Part shown: positions 27,681 to 36,434 of the stretch, one piece after another | Layout of the letters: every line of letters begins with the position of its first letter | Numbering within the stretch: the stretch's first letter is position 1 | Origin: Burkholderiales bacterium | GTDB lineage: Bacteria > Pseudomonadota > Gammaproteobacteria > Burkholderiales > Burkholderiaceae_C | Direction: 5' to 3' | NCBI GenBank assembly: GCA_016192425.1 | Contig: JACPUE010000032.1 | Location: 1 to 57,682 of the forward strand | DNA length: 57,682 bases | Position numbers and translations under genes: made by a program | Notes under the pieces: generated by a model | What the model saw: the letters and a program-made list of their open reading frames with translations, nothing else | Databases searched by the model: none | Told to the model about the DNA's origin: nothing

Positions 27681-29624
27681 GCGACCCATGGTCGAGATCA
27701 GGCTGTCGAACACGCTCTGGGCGATTTGGATCATTTTGGCCGATGCCTGGTAGGCCTGCTGGTATTGGATCAGACGAGCAGCCTCTTCGTCCAGATTGAC
27801 GCCGGAGACGGCCGTGCGATCGCCTTCGAGCTGGGCGGCAATCTTCTCCGACACCTTTGCCGCAAACTGCGCGCTCTGGGTGCGCGTGCCCACCTGGGCC
27901 ATCAGGCTGGCATAGCCGTCGGCCAGGGTGGCGTCGTCAAACATTTTTACGTCGCGCAGGCCCAGCAAGGCGCTGGCGTTGCCTGCGTCGCGCTTGTACC
28001 AGTCGCCGTAGGCGGGGTTGAGCGCGTTGTCGATGAGCACCGTATCGCCCGCCGCCGGGGTGCCCTTGAGGGTGATGGACCAGCCCGTGGGCGGCACCGC
28101 TGTGTCGTAAGTGATGGGCTGGCCCGACACATAGGCGTACACCGCGGGGCCTGTGTCCGAGCGCGTGTAGCTGTTGGGGCCGGTAAAGGTGATGGTCACC
28201 GGCGCAGTTGCGCCCGGCGGGTTGCTGCGGGCCACCAGGCGGTCCATTTGCAATTGCCCGGTGTTGCTCGAACCCAGCTTGGCGTTGACCGGGTTGGCCG
28301 CCGCCAGGTCGCGGGGAGAAAACTGCACCGACTCCATGTTGCCCGCAGTGGTCTGGAGCGAGTTGACCAGGAAGCGGTCGCCAGCCACTGGCGCTCCCGT
28401 GATCGTCAGCGCCAGGCCCTGGTCGGAAAACAAGGCGTTGACCGTGGCGTAGGTGGCCGGTGCCGGGCCGAACTGGAAGACCTTGCCGTCGGACTGGCGC
28501 TGCACATAGCCTGCATTGGCGGCGGTGTAGGTGATTTCGTAGTTCGAGGCGGCCAGCTTGGTCGGGTCGGACACTGCCAGGGCAATGCTGGAGCCGGGTG
28601 CGTTGGTGCTGGCAGAGATGGCGTCGCTCAGCGCGATGGGCTTGAACAGGTCGCCGCCGACGGTTCCGTCCAGGGTCAGGCCCAGGTGGTTCTGGGCGTT
28701 CAGCGATTCGCTGATGGCAACCGCCATGCGCCCCAGCAGGTTGCGGCCCTCGGTCAGGTCGCCGTTGTGAAAGCGCAGCAGGCCCGACACTTCGCCGCCG
28801 GCGAGCATGCCCTCGTTGAGCTCGATGGCCGTGCCGCCAGCGTTGTGGAAGAACACCTTGAGCTGCCCGCTGCCGGGAAACTCGGTGCCGTTGTCCACGC
28901 TCAGGCTTGCCGCAGAGGTGCCCAGCACCAGCGGCTGGCTGCTGGCGATGAAGACGCTCATCGATCCGTCATCGGCCTCCACCTGGGTGGTCTGGAAGTA
29001 CTGGTTGATGTTGCGGATCAAGGTGTCGCGCTGGTCCAGCAGGTCGTTGGGCGGTTGGCCGTTGCCCTTGGCACGCGCAATCTGTTCGTTGACGGCCGCA
29101 AGGCTTTTGGCAAGGGTGTTGACCTGGTTGATGGCGCCGTCGAGCTCGTTGCGCACGGTGCTCTGGATTTCATCGAGCCGCGCGGAAGAGGCGTTGATGC
29201 GATTGGCGGTTTCATCGATCCGCGTCAGCACCAGGCTGCGTGCCGAGAGATCGGTGGGCGCGGTGACTACGTCCGAAAACGCATTCATCATGTCGTTGAT
29301 GGCCGCGCCCAGGCCGTCCGTGCCGCCGCTGAAGACGTCCTGCAGCTGTTTCAGGCGCGTGGAGCGGATGGCGTCTCCTGCCGACGTCGAGGCTGCCGAT
29401 GCGGCCTGGCGGGTCAGCATCTCGCTGTGGTTGCGGATGACGGTGGCCACATTCACGCCCTTGCCGATGTACCCGCCGCCAGTGAACTGGCCCTGCACGG
29501 TCTCCAGCACCACGCTCTGGCGCGAATAGCCCTCGGTATTGACGTTGGCAATGTTGTGCCCTGCCGTCTGCAAAGCCACCTGGTTGGCCAGCAGAGCCCG
29601 GGCACCGACGTTGAGCAGACTCAT
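27678..29624 (-). CDS. flgK: Flagellar hook-filament junction protein FlgK (HAP1)
   Basis: First junction protein at the hook tip. 648 residues, normal for the family. N-terminus SLLNVGARALLANQVALQTAGHNIANVNTEGYSRQSV is the conserved rod/hook-type motif; the C-terminus has VSGVNLDEEAARLIQYQQAYQASAKMIQIAQSVFDSLI. ATG 29624 is the true start, 10 bases after the flgJ stop. It is exported by the flagellar type III system with help from FlgN. Confidence 0.97.
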   Translation of the reverse strand: MSLLNVGARALLANQVALQTAGHNIANVNTEGYSRQSVVLETVQGQFTGGGYIGKGVNVATVIRNHSEMLTRQAASAASTSAGDAIRSTRLKQLQDVFSGGTDGLGAAINDMMNAFSDVVTAPTDLSARSLVLTRIDETANRINASSARLDEIQSTVRNELDGAINQVNTLAKSLAAVNEQIARAKGNGQPPNDLLDQRDTLIRNINQYFQTTQVEADDGSMSVFIASSQPLVLGTSAASLSVDNGTEFPGSGQLKVFFHNAGGTAIELNEGMLAGGEVSGLLRFHNGDLTEGRNLLGRMAVAISESLNAQNHLGLTLDGTVGGDLFKPIALSDAISASTNAPGSSIALAVSDPTKLAASNYEITYTAANAGYVQRQSDGKVFQFGPAPATYATVNALFSDQGLALTITGAPVAGDRFLVNSLQTTAGNMESVQFSPRDLAAANPVNAKLGSSNTGQLQMDRLVARSNPPGATAPVTITFTGPNSYTRSDTGPAVYAYVSGQPITYDTAVPPTGWSITLKGTPAAGDTVLIDNALNPAYGDWYKRDAGNASALLGLRDVKMFDDATLADGYASLMAQVGTRTQSAQFAAKVSEKIAAQLEGDRTAVSGVNLDEEAARLIQYQQAYQASAKMIQIAQSVFDSLISTMGR

Positions 29625-29634
29625 GTGCTTCTCC

Positions 29635-30540
29635 CTAGGCCAGCGCCCGCTGCGCCCGCAGCGCGCTGTTGATCGCGCCGCTGAGCTTCCTGGCGTACTC
29701 GGGGTCGGTGGCGTAGCCCGCCTTTTGCAGCGCGCTGGCATAGGCCTGGGCCGAGCCTGTTCTGGCGACGGACTCGGCCTTCTCGTAGCGTGGGCTTTCC
29801 TTGATGAGGCGGGCGTAGTCGCGGAACGATTCCTCGTAGGAGTCGTAGGCGCGGAACTTGGCCGTCACCTTGCGTGGCTTTCCATCGATGTATTCGGTGG
29901 TCGTCACCTCGGCCACCTTGCCCGTCCAGCCCTTGCCGGCCTTGATGCCGAACACGTTGAACGAGTCGCTGCCATCGGCCTTCTTGATGGCGCTCTTGCC
30001 CCAGCCGGTTTCATGGCCTGCCTGGCCCAGCATGAAGGCGGAGGGGATGCCGCTTTCCTGCGCCACGCGCTCGGCGGTGCCGCTCAGGTGCTGGACAAAG
30101 GCGTCGCGCCCTGCTGGGGCGGGTGTGGTTGTGGCCTGGCTGGTGCTGGGCGTGGTGGTCTGGCGCACCCCCCCCAGGCTCAGCGTGGACGGCGTGCCGG
30201 ATGCGGCGGGCTGCACGCCCATGGCCTGCGCCAGCTGGCGCGCAATGGTCTCGGACAGCCCGCCGGGCAGGCCCGACATCTGCACCGAGAGCTGCTGGTC
30301 CAGCAGATCCGCGCCCAGGTCGCCATGGGCGCCGTCGAGCAGGCCGGATTTCATGGTGGCCTCGCGCATGCTTTTGATCATCTCGCGCATGAACAGCGAC
30401 TCGAACTGGCGCGCCGCTTCCTTGGTGGCCGCCGGGTCGCTTTGCGTGGCGCCGCGCTTGAGCTGCTGCAGCGACTGCAGGTCTGCCGCCAGCCCCTGGC
30501 TGGCGTGCAGGGGGTGCGAGGAGGACAGGGAGAGGGCCAT
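29635..30540 (-). CDS. flgJ: Flagellar rod assembly protein / peptidoglycan hydrolase FlgJ
   Basis: Two-domain FlgJ of 301 residues. The N-terminal rod-scaffold domain (FESLFMREMIKSMREATMKSGL, DQQLSVQMSG) ends near 110. A Ser/Thr/Ala/Pro-rich linker leads to a C-terminal beta-N-acetylglucosaminidase domain (about 150-300) with the catalytic Glu in LGQAGHETGWGKSAI and GWTGKVAEVTTTEY. It opens the peptidoglycan layer for the rod. It starts one base before the flgI stop region (30540/30542), so the genes are tightly coupled. Confidence 0.97.
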   Translation of the reverse strand: MALSLSSSHPLHASQGLAADLQSLQQLKRGATQSDPAATKEAARQFESLFMREMIKSMREATMKSGLLDGAHGDLGADLLDQQLSVQMSGLPGGLSETIARQLAQAMGVQPAASGTPSTLSLGGVRQTTTPSTSQATTTPAPAGRDAFVQHLSGTAERVAQESGIPSAFMLGQAGHETGWGKSAIKKADGSDSFNVFGIKAGKGWTGKVAEVTTTEYIDGKPRKVTAKFRAYDSYEESFRDYARLIKESPRYEKAESVARTGSAQAYASALQKAGYATDPEYARKLSGAINSALRAQRALA

Positions 30541-30541
30541 G

Positions 30542-31684
30542 CTAGATCACCTCCAACTCCGCATTGAGTGCACCAGCAGCCTTGATGGCCTGCAGGATGG
30601 CCAACAGGTCTTGCGGCGTGGCGCCCAGCGCGTTGAGCGCGCGCACCACGTCGGACAATTGTGCCGAAGCCGGCACCTGGATGATGTTGCCCGGATCCTG
30701 GTTGATCTGGATGTCGCTTTGCTGCGTGACCACCGTCTGGCCCTGCGAAAAAGGTGCGGGCTGGCTGATGACCGGGCGGCTGCTGATGACGATGGACAGG
30801 TTGCCGTGCGCAATGGCGCAGGGCCCCAGCGTGACGGCCTGGTTGAGCACCACCGAGCCGGTGCGTGCATTGATCACCACCTTGGCCGAAGGCACCATGG
30901 ACTCGATGGGCAGCTCCTCCAGCTCGGCGATGAAGTTCACGCGGGCGTTGGGGTCGGTGGGCGCGCGCACCTGCACCGTGCGCCCGTCCAGGGCCTGGGC
31001 GCGGCCCTCGCCCATGCGGGCGTTGATGGCCTGCGCCACGCGGCGCGCGGTCTGGAAATCCGAGGCGTTGAGACCCAGCGTGACGCTGTCGCCCTCGTTC
31101 AGCGGCGTGGGCACCGAGCGCTCCACCTGCGCCCCTTGCGGAATGCGCCCGGCGCTCAGGTGGTTGATCTGCACTTTGCTGCCGCCCGACGACGCGCCCG
31201 CACCGCCCACCACCAGGCTGCCCTGGGCCAGGGCGTAGATCTCGCCGTCGGCACCGCGCAGCGGCGTGGCAATCAGCATGCCGCCCTTGAGCGACTTGGC
31301 GTTGCCCATGGAGGACACGTTCACATCCACAAACTGGCCCGGCTGCGCAAAGGCGGGCAGTTGCGCCGTCACGATGACGGCGGCCACGTTCTTGAGCTGC
31401 AACTGGCTCGCCAGGCTGGGGGGCAGGCTGACGCCCATGTTCTGCAGGTAGTTCTGCAGCGATTGGGTGGTGTAGGGCATCTGCGTGGTCTGGTCGCCCG
31501 TGCCGTCCAGTCCCACCACCAGGCCGTAGCCGGTGAGCTGGTTGCTGCGCACGCCCTGCACGGCCGCCACTTCCTTGATGCGCAGTGCCTGGGCGGGCCA
31601 GGCGGCGCACAGCGCCAGCACGGCCAGCAGCAGCCCGATGTGGCGCCGCAGGTTCTGCAGGAAGGGGGAGGGCGTGGCTTGCAT
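30542..31684 (-). CDS. flgI: Flagellar P-ring protein FlgI
   Basis: Periplasmic protein forming the peptidoglycan bushing of the rod. 380 residues with a signal peptide (LLLAVLALCAAWPAQA). Conserved segments: RIKEVAAVQGVRSNQLTGYGLVVGLDGTGD, TPLRGADGEIYALAQG and QDLLAILQAIKAAGAL at the C-terminus. It is separated from flgH by 412 bases holding a hairpin and a MITE-like insertion, unlike the tight spacing elsewhere, so it may have its own promoter or depend on read-through. Confidence 0.97.
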   Translation of the reverse strand: MQATPSPFLQNLRRHIGLLLAVLALCAAWPAQALRIKEVAAVQGVRSNQLTGYGLVVGLDGTGDQTTQMPYTTQSLQNYLQNMGVSLPPSLASQLQLKNVAAVIVTAQLPAFAQPGQFVDVNVSSMGNAKSLKGGMLIATPLRGADGEIYALAQGSLVVGGAGASSGGSKVQINHLSAGRIPQGAQVERSVPTPLNEGDSVTLGLNASDFQTARRVAQAINARMGEGRAQALDGRTVQVRAPTDPNARVNFIAELEELPIESMVPSAKVVINARTGSVVLNQAVTLGPCAIAHGNLSIVISSRPVISQPAPFSQGQTVVTQQSDIQINQDPGNIIQVPASAQLSDVVRALNALGATPQDLLAILQAIKAAGALNAELEVI

Positions 31685-31796
31685 GGTGTTGATTGTGGGA
31701 GCGATGCGGGATTTCTAAAACCCGAAAAGCGGTTTCTTCACCACGCAATTGCTGTATCCGCTGCACGCCAGACAGGCGGATTTTCCCAGCAAAAAC

Positions 31797-31831
31797 AGCA
31801 CGTAGCGCCCTGTTTACGGGCGCTACGTGCT
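31797..31831 (-). terminator. Perfect 14-bp hairpin downstream of flgH, terminator-like
   Basis: AGCACGTAGCGCCC (31797-31810), a 7-base loop, and GGGCGCTACGTGCT (31818-31831) form a perfect stem. On the minus strand it is followed by GTTTTTGC, so it looks like an intrinsic terminator within the flg operon between flgH and flgI. Its GCGCTAC core also resembles family A repeats, so it may be a relative of those rather than a dedicated terminator. Confidence 0.6.
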
Positions 31832-31834
31832 ATG

Positions 31835-32072
31835 AACCTAGAAACCGCAGTTGACCGCTTGCAACCCTTGGGTAAGCCGCTTGAAATCTGACCTTGTGCC
31901 GCTTTGGAACGTTCACCTTCAGGGTGAGAGCGCTATGCACCCGCCAGCACCGCGCTCGGCGCGCCATGCGGCGTTGTTCCTCCTTGCGCACAGGAGTGCG
32001 CTGCGTCGTCACGCCTTGCCTGGCACGCCGATCACGGCACTGGCAGGCGCATCCAACTGCGGTTTCTAGGTT
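31835..32072. mobile_element. MITE-like element with 19-bp perfect terminal inverted repeats
   Basis: AACCTAGAAACCGCAGTTG at 31835-31853 is exactly repeated as its reverse complement at 32054-32072. The 238-base body has no transposase. Size, perfect termini and position in a gap of an otherwise tight operon fit a non-autonomous transposable element. A clear target-site duplication is not visible. The parent insertion sequence is not in this window. Confidence 0.75.
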
Positions 32073-32096
32073 GAATGGCAGAGCGTGTGGGTGCGC

Positions 32097-32795
32097 TCAG
32101 AAAGGCGTGACGGTGTTGAAGAAACGCCCCATCCACCCCATGGCCTGGGCTTCACTCTGCTCGCCGCGTCCGCGCGACTCCACGCGCACATTGGCCACCT
32201 GGGTCGAATTGACGATGCTGCCCGGCTGCATCATGCGTGGATCCACCGTGCCCGAGAAGCGCAGCACGTCCACGTTCTGGTTGACACCGATCTGCTTTTC
32301 CCCCGCCACCACCAGATGGCCGTTGGGCAGTACATCGATGACGGTGGCGGTGATCGATCCTTCAAACTTGTTGGCGCTCTCGGTGCCGCCTTTTCCGGCA
32401 AAGGTGTTGGAAGACTTGGCGCCCAGGGCGGCTTTGTCGGTCAGTGTCTTGCTGGTGAATGGGAAGGCCGAGATGCCTGCGGACACGTCCGAACTGCGGT
32501 CCACCGTGGAGGTGGACTTCTGGCTGGCGGTGATGTTCTCGACGATCTGGATGGTCACCAGGTCGCCCACCATGCGTGCACGGCGGTCTTCAAACATGGG
32601 GCGATAGCGCGCCTGCTGGAACAGGCTTCCCGTGGCGGGGCCTGCGGGCATGCGCTGCTGGGTGCCCAGAGCGGGCGGCGTGGTGGGCAGGACATCCACG
32701 GGCGGCGGGGGCGACAGGCTGGCGCAACCGGCGAGCCAGGCGGCGCTCAGCGCTGCGGCCAGGCTGCCTGCGCAGGTGCGGACAAGGCGGATCAT
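32097..32795 (-). CDS. flgH: Flagellar L-ring lipoprotein FlgH
   Basis: Outer-membrane lipoprotein of 232 residues that forms the L ring. The signal sequence ends in the lipobox AWLAGC. Conserved parts are FEDRRARMVGDLVTIQIVENITASQKSTS and LPNGHLVVAGEKQIGVNQNVDVLRFSGTVDPRMM. It begins 14 bases after flgG. The mobile element downstream leaves its stop intact, 25 bases away. Confidence 0.97.
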   Translation of the reverse strand: MIRLVRTCAGSLAAALSAAWLAGCASLSPPPPVDVLPTTPPALGTQQRMPAGPATGSLFQQARYRPMFEDRRARMVGDLVTIQIVENITASQKSTSTVDRSSDVSAGISAFPFTSKTLTDKAALGAKSSNTFAGKGGTESANKFEGSITATVIDVLPNGHLVVAGEKQIGVNQNVDVLRFSGTVDPRMMQPGSIVNSTQVANVRVESRGRGEQSEAQAMGWMGRFFNTVTPF

Positions 32796-32809
32796 GGGGT
32801 GGCTCCGGT

Positions 32810-33592
32810 TCAGATCTGGCTGAGTTTGGCCAGCATCTGGTCGCTGGTCTGGATGGCTTTGGAGTTCATCTCGTAGGCGCGCTGGGTCTGGATCATGTTG
32901 ACCAGCTCTTCCACCACGTTGACGTTGGAGGACTCCAGGAAACCCTGCTTGATGATCCCCAGGCCGTTGGTGCCGGGGGTGCCCTGCTGCGGCTGGCCCG
33001 AAGCGGCCGACTCCTTGAACAGGTTCTGCCCCACGGGCTCCAGCCCTGCGGGGTTGATGAAGCTGGCCATCGCCAGGCTGCCCAGCTGCTGCGGCTGGGT
33101 GTTGCCCGACACGATGGCCGACACCACGCCGTCGGCGCTGATGCTGACGCTGGTGGCCCCCTGCGGCACGGTGATGCCGTTGGCCACGGGCAGGCCGCTG
33201 GAGGTGACCAGCCGGCCTTGCGAGTCCACCTGGAATGAGCCGTCGCGCGTGTATCCCAGGGTGCCGTCGGGCATGGTGACTTCGAAGAAGCCGTTGCCGT
33301 TGATGGCCACGTCCAGGCCGTTCTTGGTTTCCTGCAGCGAACCCTGGGTGAAGTTGCGGCTGGTGGCCACGGTGCGCACGCCCAGGCCTAGGTGCAGGCC
33401 GGTGGGCAACTGGTTCTGCTCGGTGGTGTTGGCGCCCACCTGACGCAGGTTCTGGTAGATCAGGTCTTCGAACACCGCGTTGTTGCGCTTGAAGCCGGTG
33501 GTTGAGACGTTGGCCAGGTTGTGCGAGATCACGTCCAACTGCGTTTGCTGGGCGGTCATGCCAGTCTTGGCAATCCAGAGCGAGTTCATCAT
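32810..33592 (-). CDS. flgG: Flagellar distal rod protein FlgG
   Basis: 260 residues, the standard FlgG length. N-terminal SLWIAKTGMTAQQTQLDVISHNLANVSTTGFKRNNAVFEDL and C-terminal SNVNVVEELVNMIQTQRAYEMNSKAIQTSDQMLAKLSQI are textbook. It polymerises as the distal rod. An 85-base gap separates it from flgF, longer than most gaps of the operon, with nothing recognisable inside. Confidence 0.98.
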   Translation of the reverse strand: MMNSLWIAKTGMTAQQTQLDVISHNLANVSTTGFKRNNAVFEDLIYQNLRQVGANTTEQNQLPTGLHLGLGVRTVATSRNFTQGSLQETKNGLDVAINGNGFFEVTMPDGTLGYTRDGSFQVDSQGRLVTSSGLPVANGITVPQGATSVSISADGVVSAIVSGNTQPQQLGSLAMASFINPAGLEPVGQNLFKESAASGQPQQGTPGTNGLGIIKQGFLESSNVNVVEELVNMIQTQRAYEMNSKAIQTSDQMLAKLSQI

Positions 33593-33677
33593 GATGGGTT
33601 CCTCTGTCGTATCAATGGGTCGTTGCCTGTGGGACTGGCGCGGCCGAAGCCAGCGGACGCCGCTTGGGGGTTCATCT

Positions 33678-34418
33678 TCAGCCGTTCATGCCCAGCAACT
33701 GGCTGGCGGTCTTGTCGTTGGTTTCGGCGGTTTGCAGCAGGCGCATCTGCTGCTCGAATTGGCGTGAGGCGGCGATCATGCCCACCATGCACTCGACGGC
33801 GTTCACGTTCGAGCCCTCCAGCGTGCCGCTGACCATGCGGGCGTTGGCGTCGTTGGGGATGGGCTCGCCCGAGGTGGCGCGGAACAGCCCGTCGTCGCCG
33901 CGCTTGAGCGGGTCTTCCGCCGCAGGTGTCGCCAGCTTGATGCGGCCTACCGCCTGCGGGCGCTGCCCGCCGGTGCGTGCCGTCACTGTGCCGTCGGAGC
34001 CCAGCGAGACCTCGGCCCCTGGAGGGATGTCAATGGGTGCGCTGCCGTCGGACAGCACGGGCAGACCGGTGGAGGTCAGCAACTGGCCCGTGGCCGACAC
34101 CTCGAACGAACCCGCACGCGTGTAGGCCTCGGTGCCGTCTGCTGCCTGCACTGCGAACCAGGCGTTGCCCATGGCCATGGCGTCCAGGCTGCGGCCTGTG
34201 CGCTGCGCGGGGCCAGCGGTGTCCCGGTGGCCCGAGGTGGCCTCCAGCGCAAACACCCGGGTGCTTGCGCCGCCGCCCTGCAGCGGCACCGAACGGAAGG
34301 TGGACATCTCGGCGCGGAACCCCGGCGTGGACGCATTTGCCAGGTTGTTGGACAGCACGGCCTGCCGATGCGCGGCCGCGTTCGCGCCGGTCATGGTGGT
34401 GTAGATGATGCGGTCCAT
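33678..34418 (-). CDS. flgF: Flagellar proximal rod protein FlgF
   Basis: 246 residues. N-terminal MDRIIYTTMTGANAAAHRQA with NNLANASTPGFRAEM, middle AMGNAWFAVQAADGTEAYTR, and C-terminal EGSNVNAVECMVGMIAASRQFEQQMRLLQ mark FlgF. It sits between hook gene flgE (31 bases) and flgG in the canonical order. Confidence 0.97.
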   Translation of the reverse strand: MDRIIYTTMTGANAAAHRQAVLSNNLANASTPGFRAEMSTFRSVPLQGGGASTRVFALEATSGHRDTAGPAQRTGRSLDAMAMGNAWFAVQAADGTEAYTRAGSFEVSATGQLLTSTGLPVLSDGSAPIDIPPGAEVSLGSDGTVTARTGGQRPQAVGRIKLATPAAEDPLKRGDDGLFRATSGEPIPNDANARMVSGTLEGSNVNAVECMVGMIAASRQFEQQMRLLQTAETNDKTASQLLGMNG

Positions 34419-34449
34419 GGCGGGGGCTCCGGTTCAGGGGGCGGCGTGC

Positions 34450-35724
34450 TCAGCGCAGGTTCACCAGGGTGGACATCACCTGGTCCTGGGTCTTGATGGT
34501 CTGCGCGTTCGCCTGGTAAGTGCGCTGCGCCGTCATCATGTTGACCAGCTCGGCGGTGAGATCGACGTTGGAATCCTCCAGCGCACCCGAGCGCAGGGCG
34601 CCGAAGTTGCCATCGCCGGGCGTACCGGTCACGGGCTGGCCCGACTCAAAGGTTTCCACCCAGTTGTTGTTGCCCACGGCCTGCAGGCCTTGGGGGTTGC
34701 GGAAGTTGGCCAGGGCCACCTGCCCCTCGGCACGGGTCATGCCGTTGGAGTAGCGCGCCATGATCATGCCGCTGGCCTCGACGTTGATGCCCGTGAGTTC
34801 CCCCGAGGCGTAGCCGTCCTGGCTCAGATCGGACACGGCGAACTTGCTGCCGAACTGGGTCGCGCCGTCCAGGTTCACCAGCACGTTGAAGGCCGGCAGG
34901 TTGTTGGGGTTAGGGGGTGAAGGATCCACCGAAAGCGATAAGCCAAAACCTGTCGCGGGTGCCGGGGCCGCAGGTCCTGTGATGGCACCATTGTTGTCGA
35001 AGGTGATGGTGCCTACCGATGTCGCGGTGGGGTCGAGGGAGTCATACACATCCCACTGGTTGTCGGTGGCGGTCTTCTGGAAGTACAAGGTCACTGGGAC
35101 GGCCACGCCCTGGCTGTCGTACACGTTGATCGAGGTGCCGTAGGTTGCTCGTGGTGTTGCGGGAATGGCCGGTGTGGGTGGTGGGCCGGGCGTGGCGGGT
35201 ACGCCTGCGGCGTCGTAGGCCCTGGCGTCCAGGTTGAATTCGGCGGTGACCGTGGTGGTCTGCTTGGCTGCAATCGGCTGGGCCGAGGGGAAGTTCAAGG
35301 GGCCTGGTACGGTGGCGGTGCGCAGCCCGGTGGCCGGGTCGATCGGATAGCCAAGCACTTTGGCGCCGCTGTTGGTCTTGAGGTCGCCGTTCTTGTCGAG
35401 CTTGAAATTGCCCGCACGCGTGTAGGCGGCCGAGCCATCGGGTTGCTGCAGCATGAAGAAGCCGCTGCCGTTGATGGCCACGTCCAGCGTGTTGCCGGTG
35501 ACGGTGAGGTTGCCCTGCGTGAACTGCTGTGCAACTGCCGCCACCTGCACGCCGATACCGGCGTTGTTGCTGCTGGCGCCTCCGATGGCGGAGGCCACCA
35601 TGTCGGCAAACTCGGCACGCGAAGCCTTGAAGCCCGTGGTGTTGGCGTTGGCGATGTTGTGGCCAATCACGTCCAGATTTTTGCTGGCGGCGTTGAGGCC
35701 TGAAAGCCCTTGTTGGAATCCCAT
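34450..35724 (-). CDS. flgE: Flagellar hook protein FlgE
   Basis: 424 residues; polymerises into the hook. N-terminal GFQQGLSGLNAASKNLDVIGHNIANANTTGFKASRAEFAD and C-terminal LEDSNVDLTAELVNMMTAQRTYQANAQTIKTQDQVM are conserved. The central surface region includes a Pro/Thr-rich stretch near residue 175-190 (PATPGPPPTPAIPATPRATY), which is low-complexity and likely variable. It lies 27 bases after flgD, its capping protein. Confidence 0.97.
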   Translation of the reverse strand: MGFQQGLSGLNAASKNLDVIGHNIANANTTGFKASRAEFADMVASAIGGASSNNAGIGVQVAAVAQQFTQGNLTVTGNTLDVAINGSGFFMLQQPDGSAAYTRAGNFKLDKNGDLKTNSGAKVLGYPIDPATGLRTATVPGPLNFPSAQPIAAKQTTTVTAEFNLDARAYDAAGVPATPGPPPTPAIPATPRATYGTSINVYDSQGVAVPVTLYFQKTATDNQWDVYDSLDPTATSVGTITFDNNGAITGPAAPAPATGFGLSLSVDPSPPNPNNLPAFNVLVNLDGATQFGSKFAVSDLSQDGYASGELTGINVEASGMIMARYSNGMTRAEGQVALANFRNPQGLQAVGNNNWVETFESGQPVTGTPGDGNFGALRSGALEDSNVDLTAELVNMMTAQRTYQANAQTIKTQDQVMSTLVNLR

Positions 35725-35751
35725 GGTGTGCTCCTGAAGTCGTGAAGAGGA

Positions 35752-36417
35752 TCAGAGGATGGCTTTGATGCCGCTGTAGGTGGCGGTACTGCCGCCTTCC
35801 AGCTGCAGGTACAGGGTGCCGCTGTCCATGCTGACGGCGCTGACCTTGTCCTGCATCAGCGCGGTGGACGACACGGCGGTCTCGCCATTGGCCGCCAGCA
35901 CCTTGAAGCGCAGCGGGGTGGCGCCCGAGTAGCTGGAGGCGTCCCAGTCGAAGTTGTAGCGCCCGGCTTTGAGGGAGCCCATTTCCACGGTGCCCACTTC
36001 CTTGCCGTTGGGGTCGAGCACCTGCACGGTGACCGTGGCAGCGGAGCCTGCCAGGTCGAAGGCGCCGCCCGCCTTGTGGCTGGTGCTGTCGATAGACATC
36101 CTGTTGCCCTCCACCAGCACCTGGCGGCCCACCATGCTGCCGGCCTGCATCAGCTGCTGTGCGGCAAACTGGTTCATCATGCCCTTGACCGTGTCGTTGA
36201 GCTGCTGGATGCCGGTGACCGTGTTGATCTGCGCGATCTGCGAGGTCATCTGTGCGTTGTCCAATGGGTTCATCGGATCCTGGTTGTTGAGCTGCGCCAC
36301 CAGGAGCTTGAGAAAACGATCCTGCGCATCCTGGGTGGTGTTGGCGCCCACCTGGCTGGTGCTGCTGCTGGCGCTGGAGGCGGCCTTGGTGGCGGCGGTG
36401 TTGGAGATCGTGGTCAT
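35752..36417 (-). CDS. flgD: Flagellar hook-capping protein FlgD
   Basis: 221 residues. FLKLLVAQLNNQDPMNPLDNAQMTSQIAQINTVTGIQQLN is the FlgD N-terminal signature; the rest is the FLG_D/FN3-like hook-cap fold with VQVLDPNGKEV and GRYNFDWDASSYSG. ATG 36417 gives the usual short, Ser/Thr/Ala-rich N-terminus; longer upstream reading is only the opposite-frame shadow of flgC/flgB. It lies 17 bases after flgC. Confidence 0.96.
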   Translation of the reverse strand: MTTISNTAATKAASSASSSTSQVGANTTQDAQDRFLKLLVAQLNNQDPMNPLDNAQMTSQIAQINTVTGIQQLNDTVKGMMNQFAAQQLMQAGSMVGRQVLVEGNRMSIDSTSHKAGGAFDLAGSAATVTVQVLDPNGKEVGTVEMGSLKAGRYNFDWDASSYSGATPLRFKVLAANGETAVSSTALMQDKVSAVSMDSGTLYLQLEGGSTATYSGIKAIL

Positions 36418-36434
36418 GGTGGTTTCCCGAGGGC

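Larger units (their letters stand above)
31685..32096. other. flgH-flgI spacer with inserted elements
   Basis: A 412-base gap interrupts the otherwise compact flg operon. It contains, from the flgI side, the motif CTAAAACCCGAAAAG (31715-31729), the hairpin 31797-31831 and the 19-bp-TIR element 31835-32072. A 60-residue basic minus-strand frame (31830-32012) lies mainly inside the element and is probably not a gene. Confidence 0.75.

Noticed and set aside
26400-29672. 1090-codon plus-strand open frame opposite flgL and flgK
   Set aside because: Antisense shadow of two certain flagellar genes; no ribosome site and no recognisable domain.
31830-32012. 60-residue basic frame inside the MITE-like element
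   Set aside because: Too short for a transposase, no HTH or DDE motif, and it starts and ends by chance within the element.
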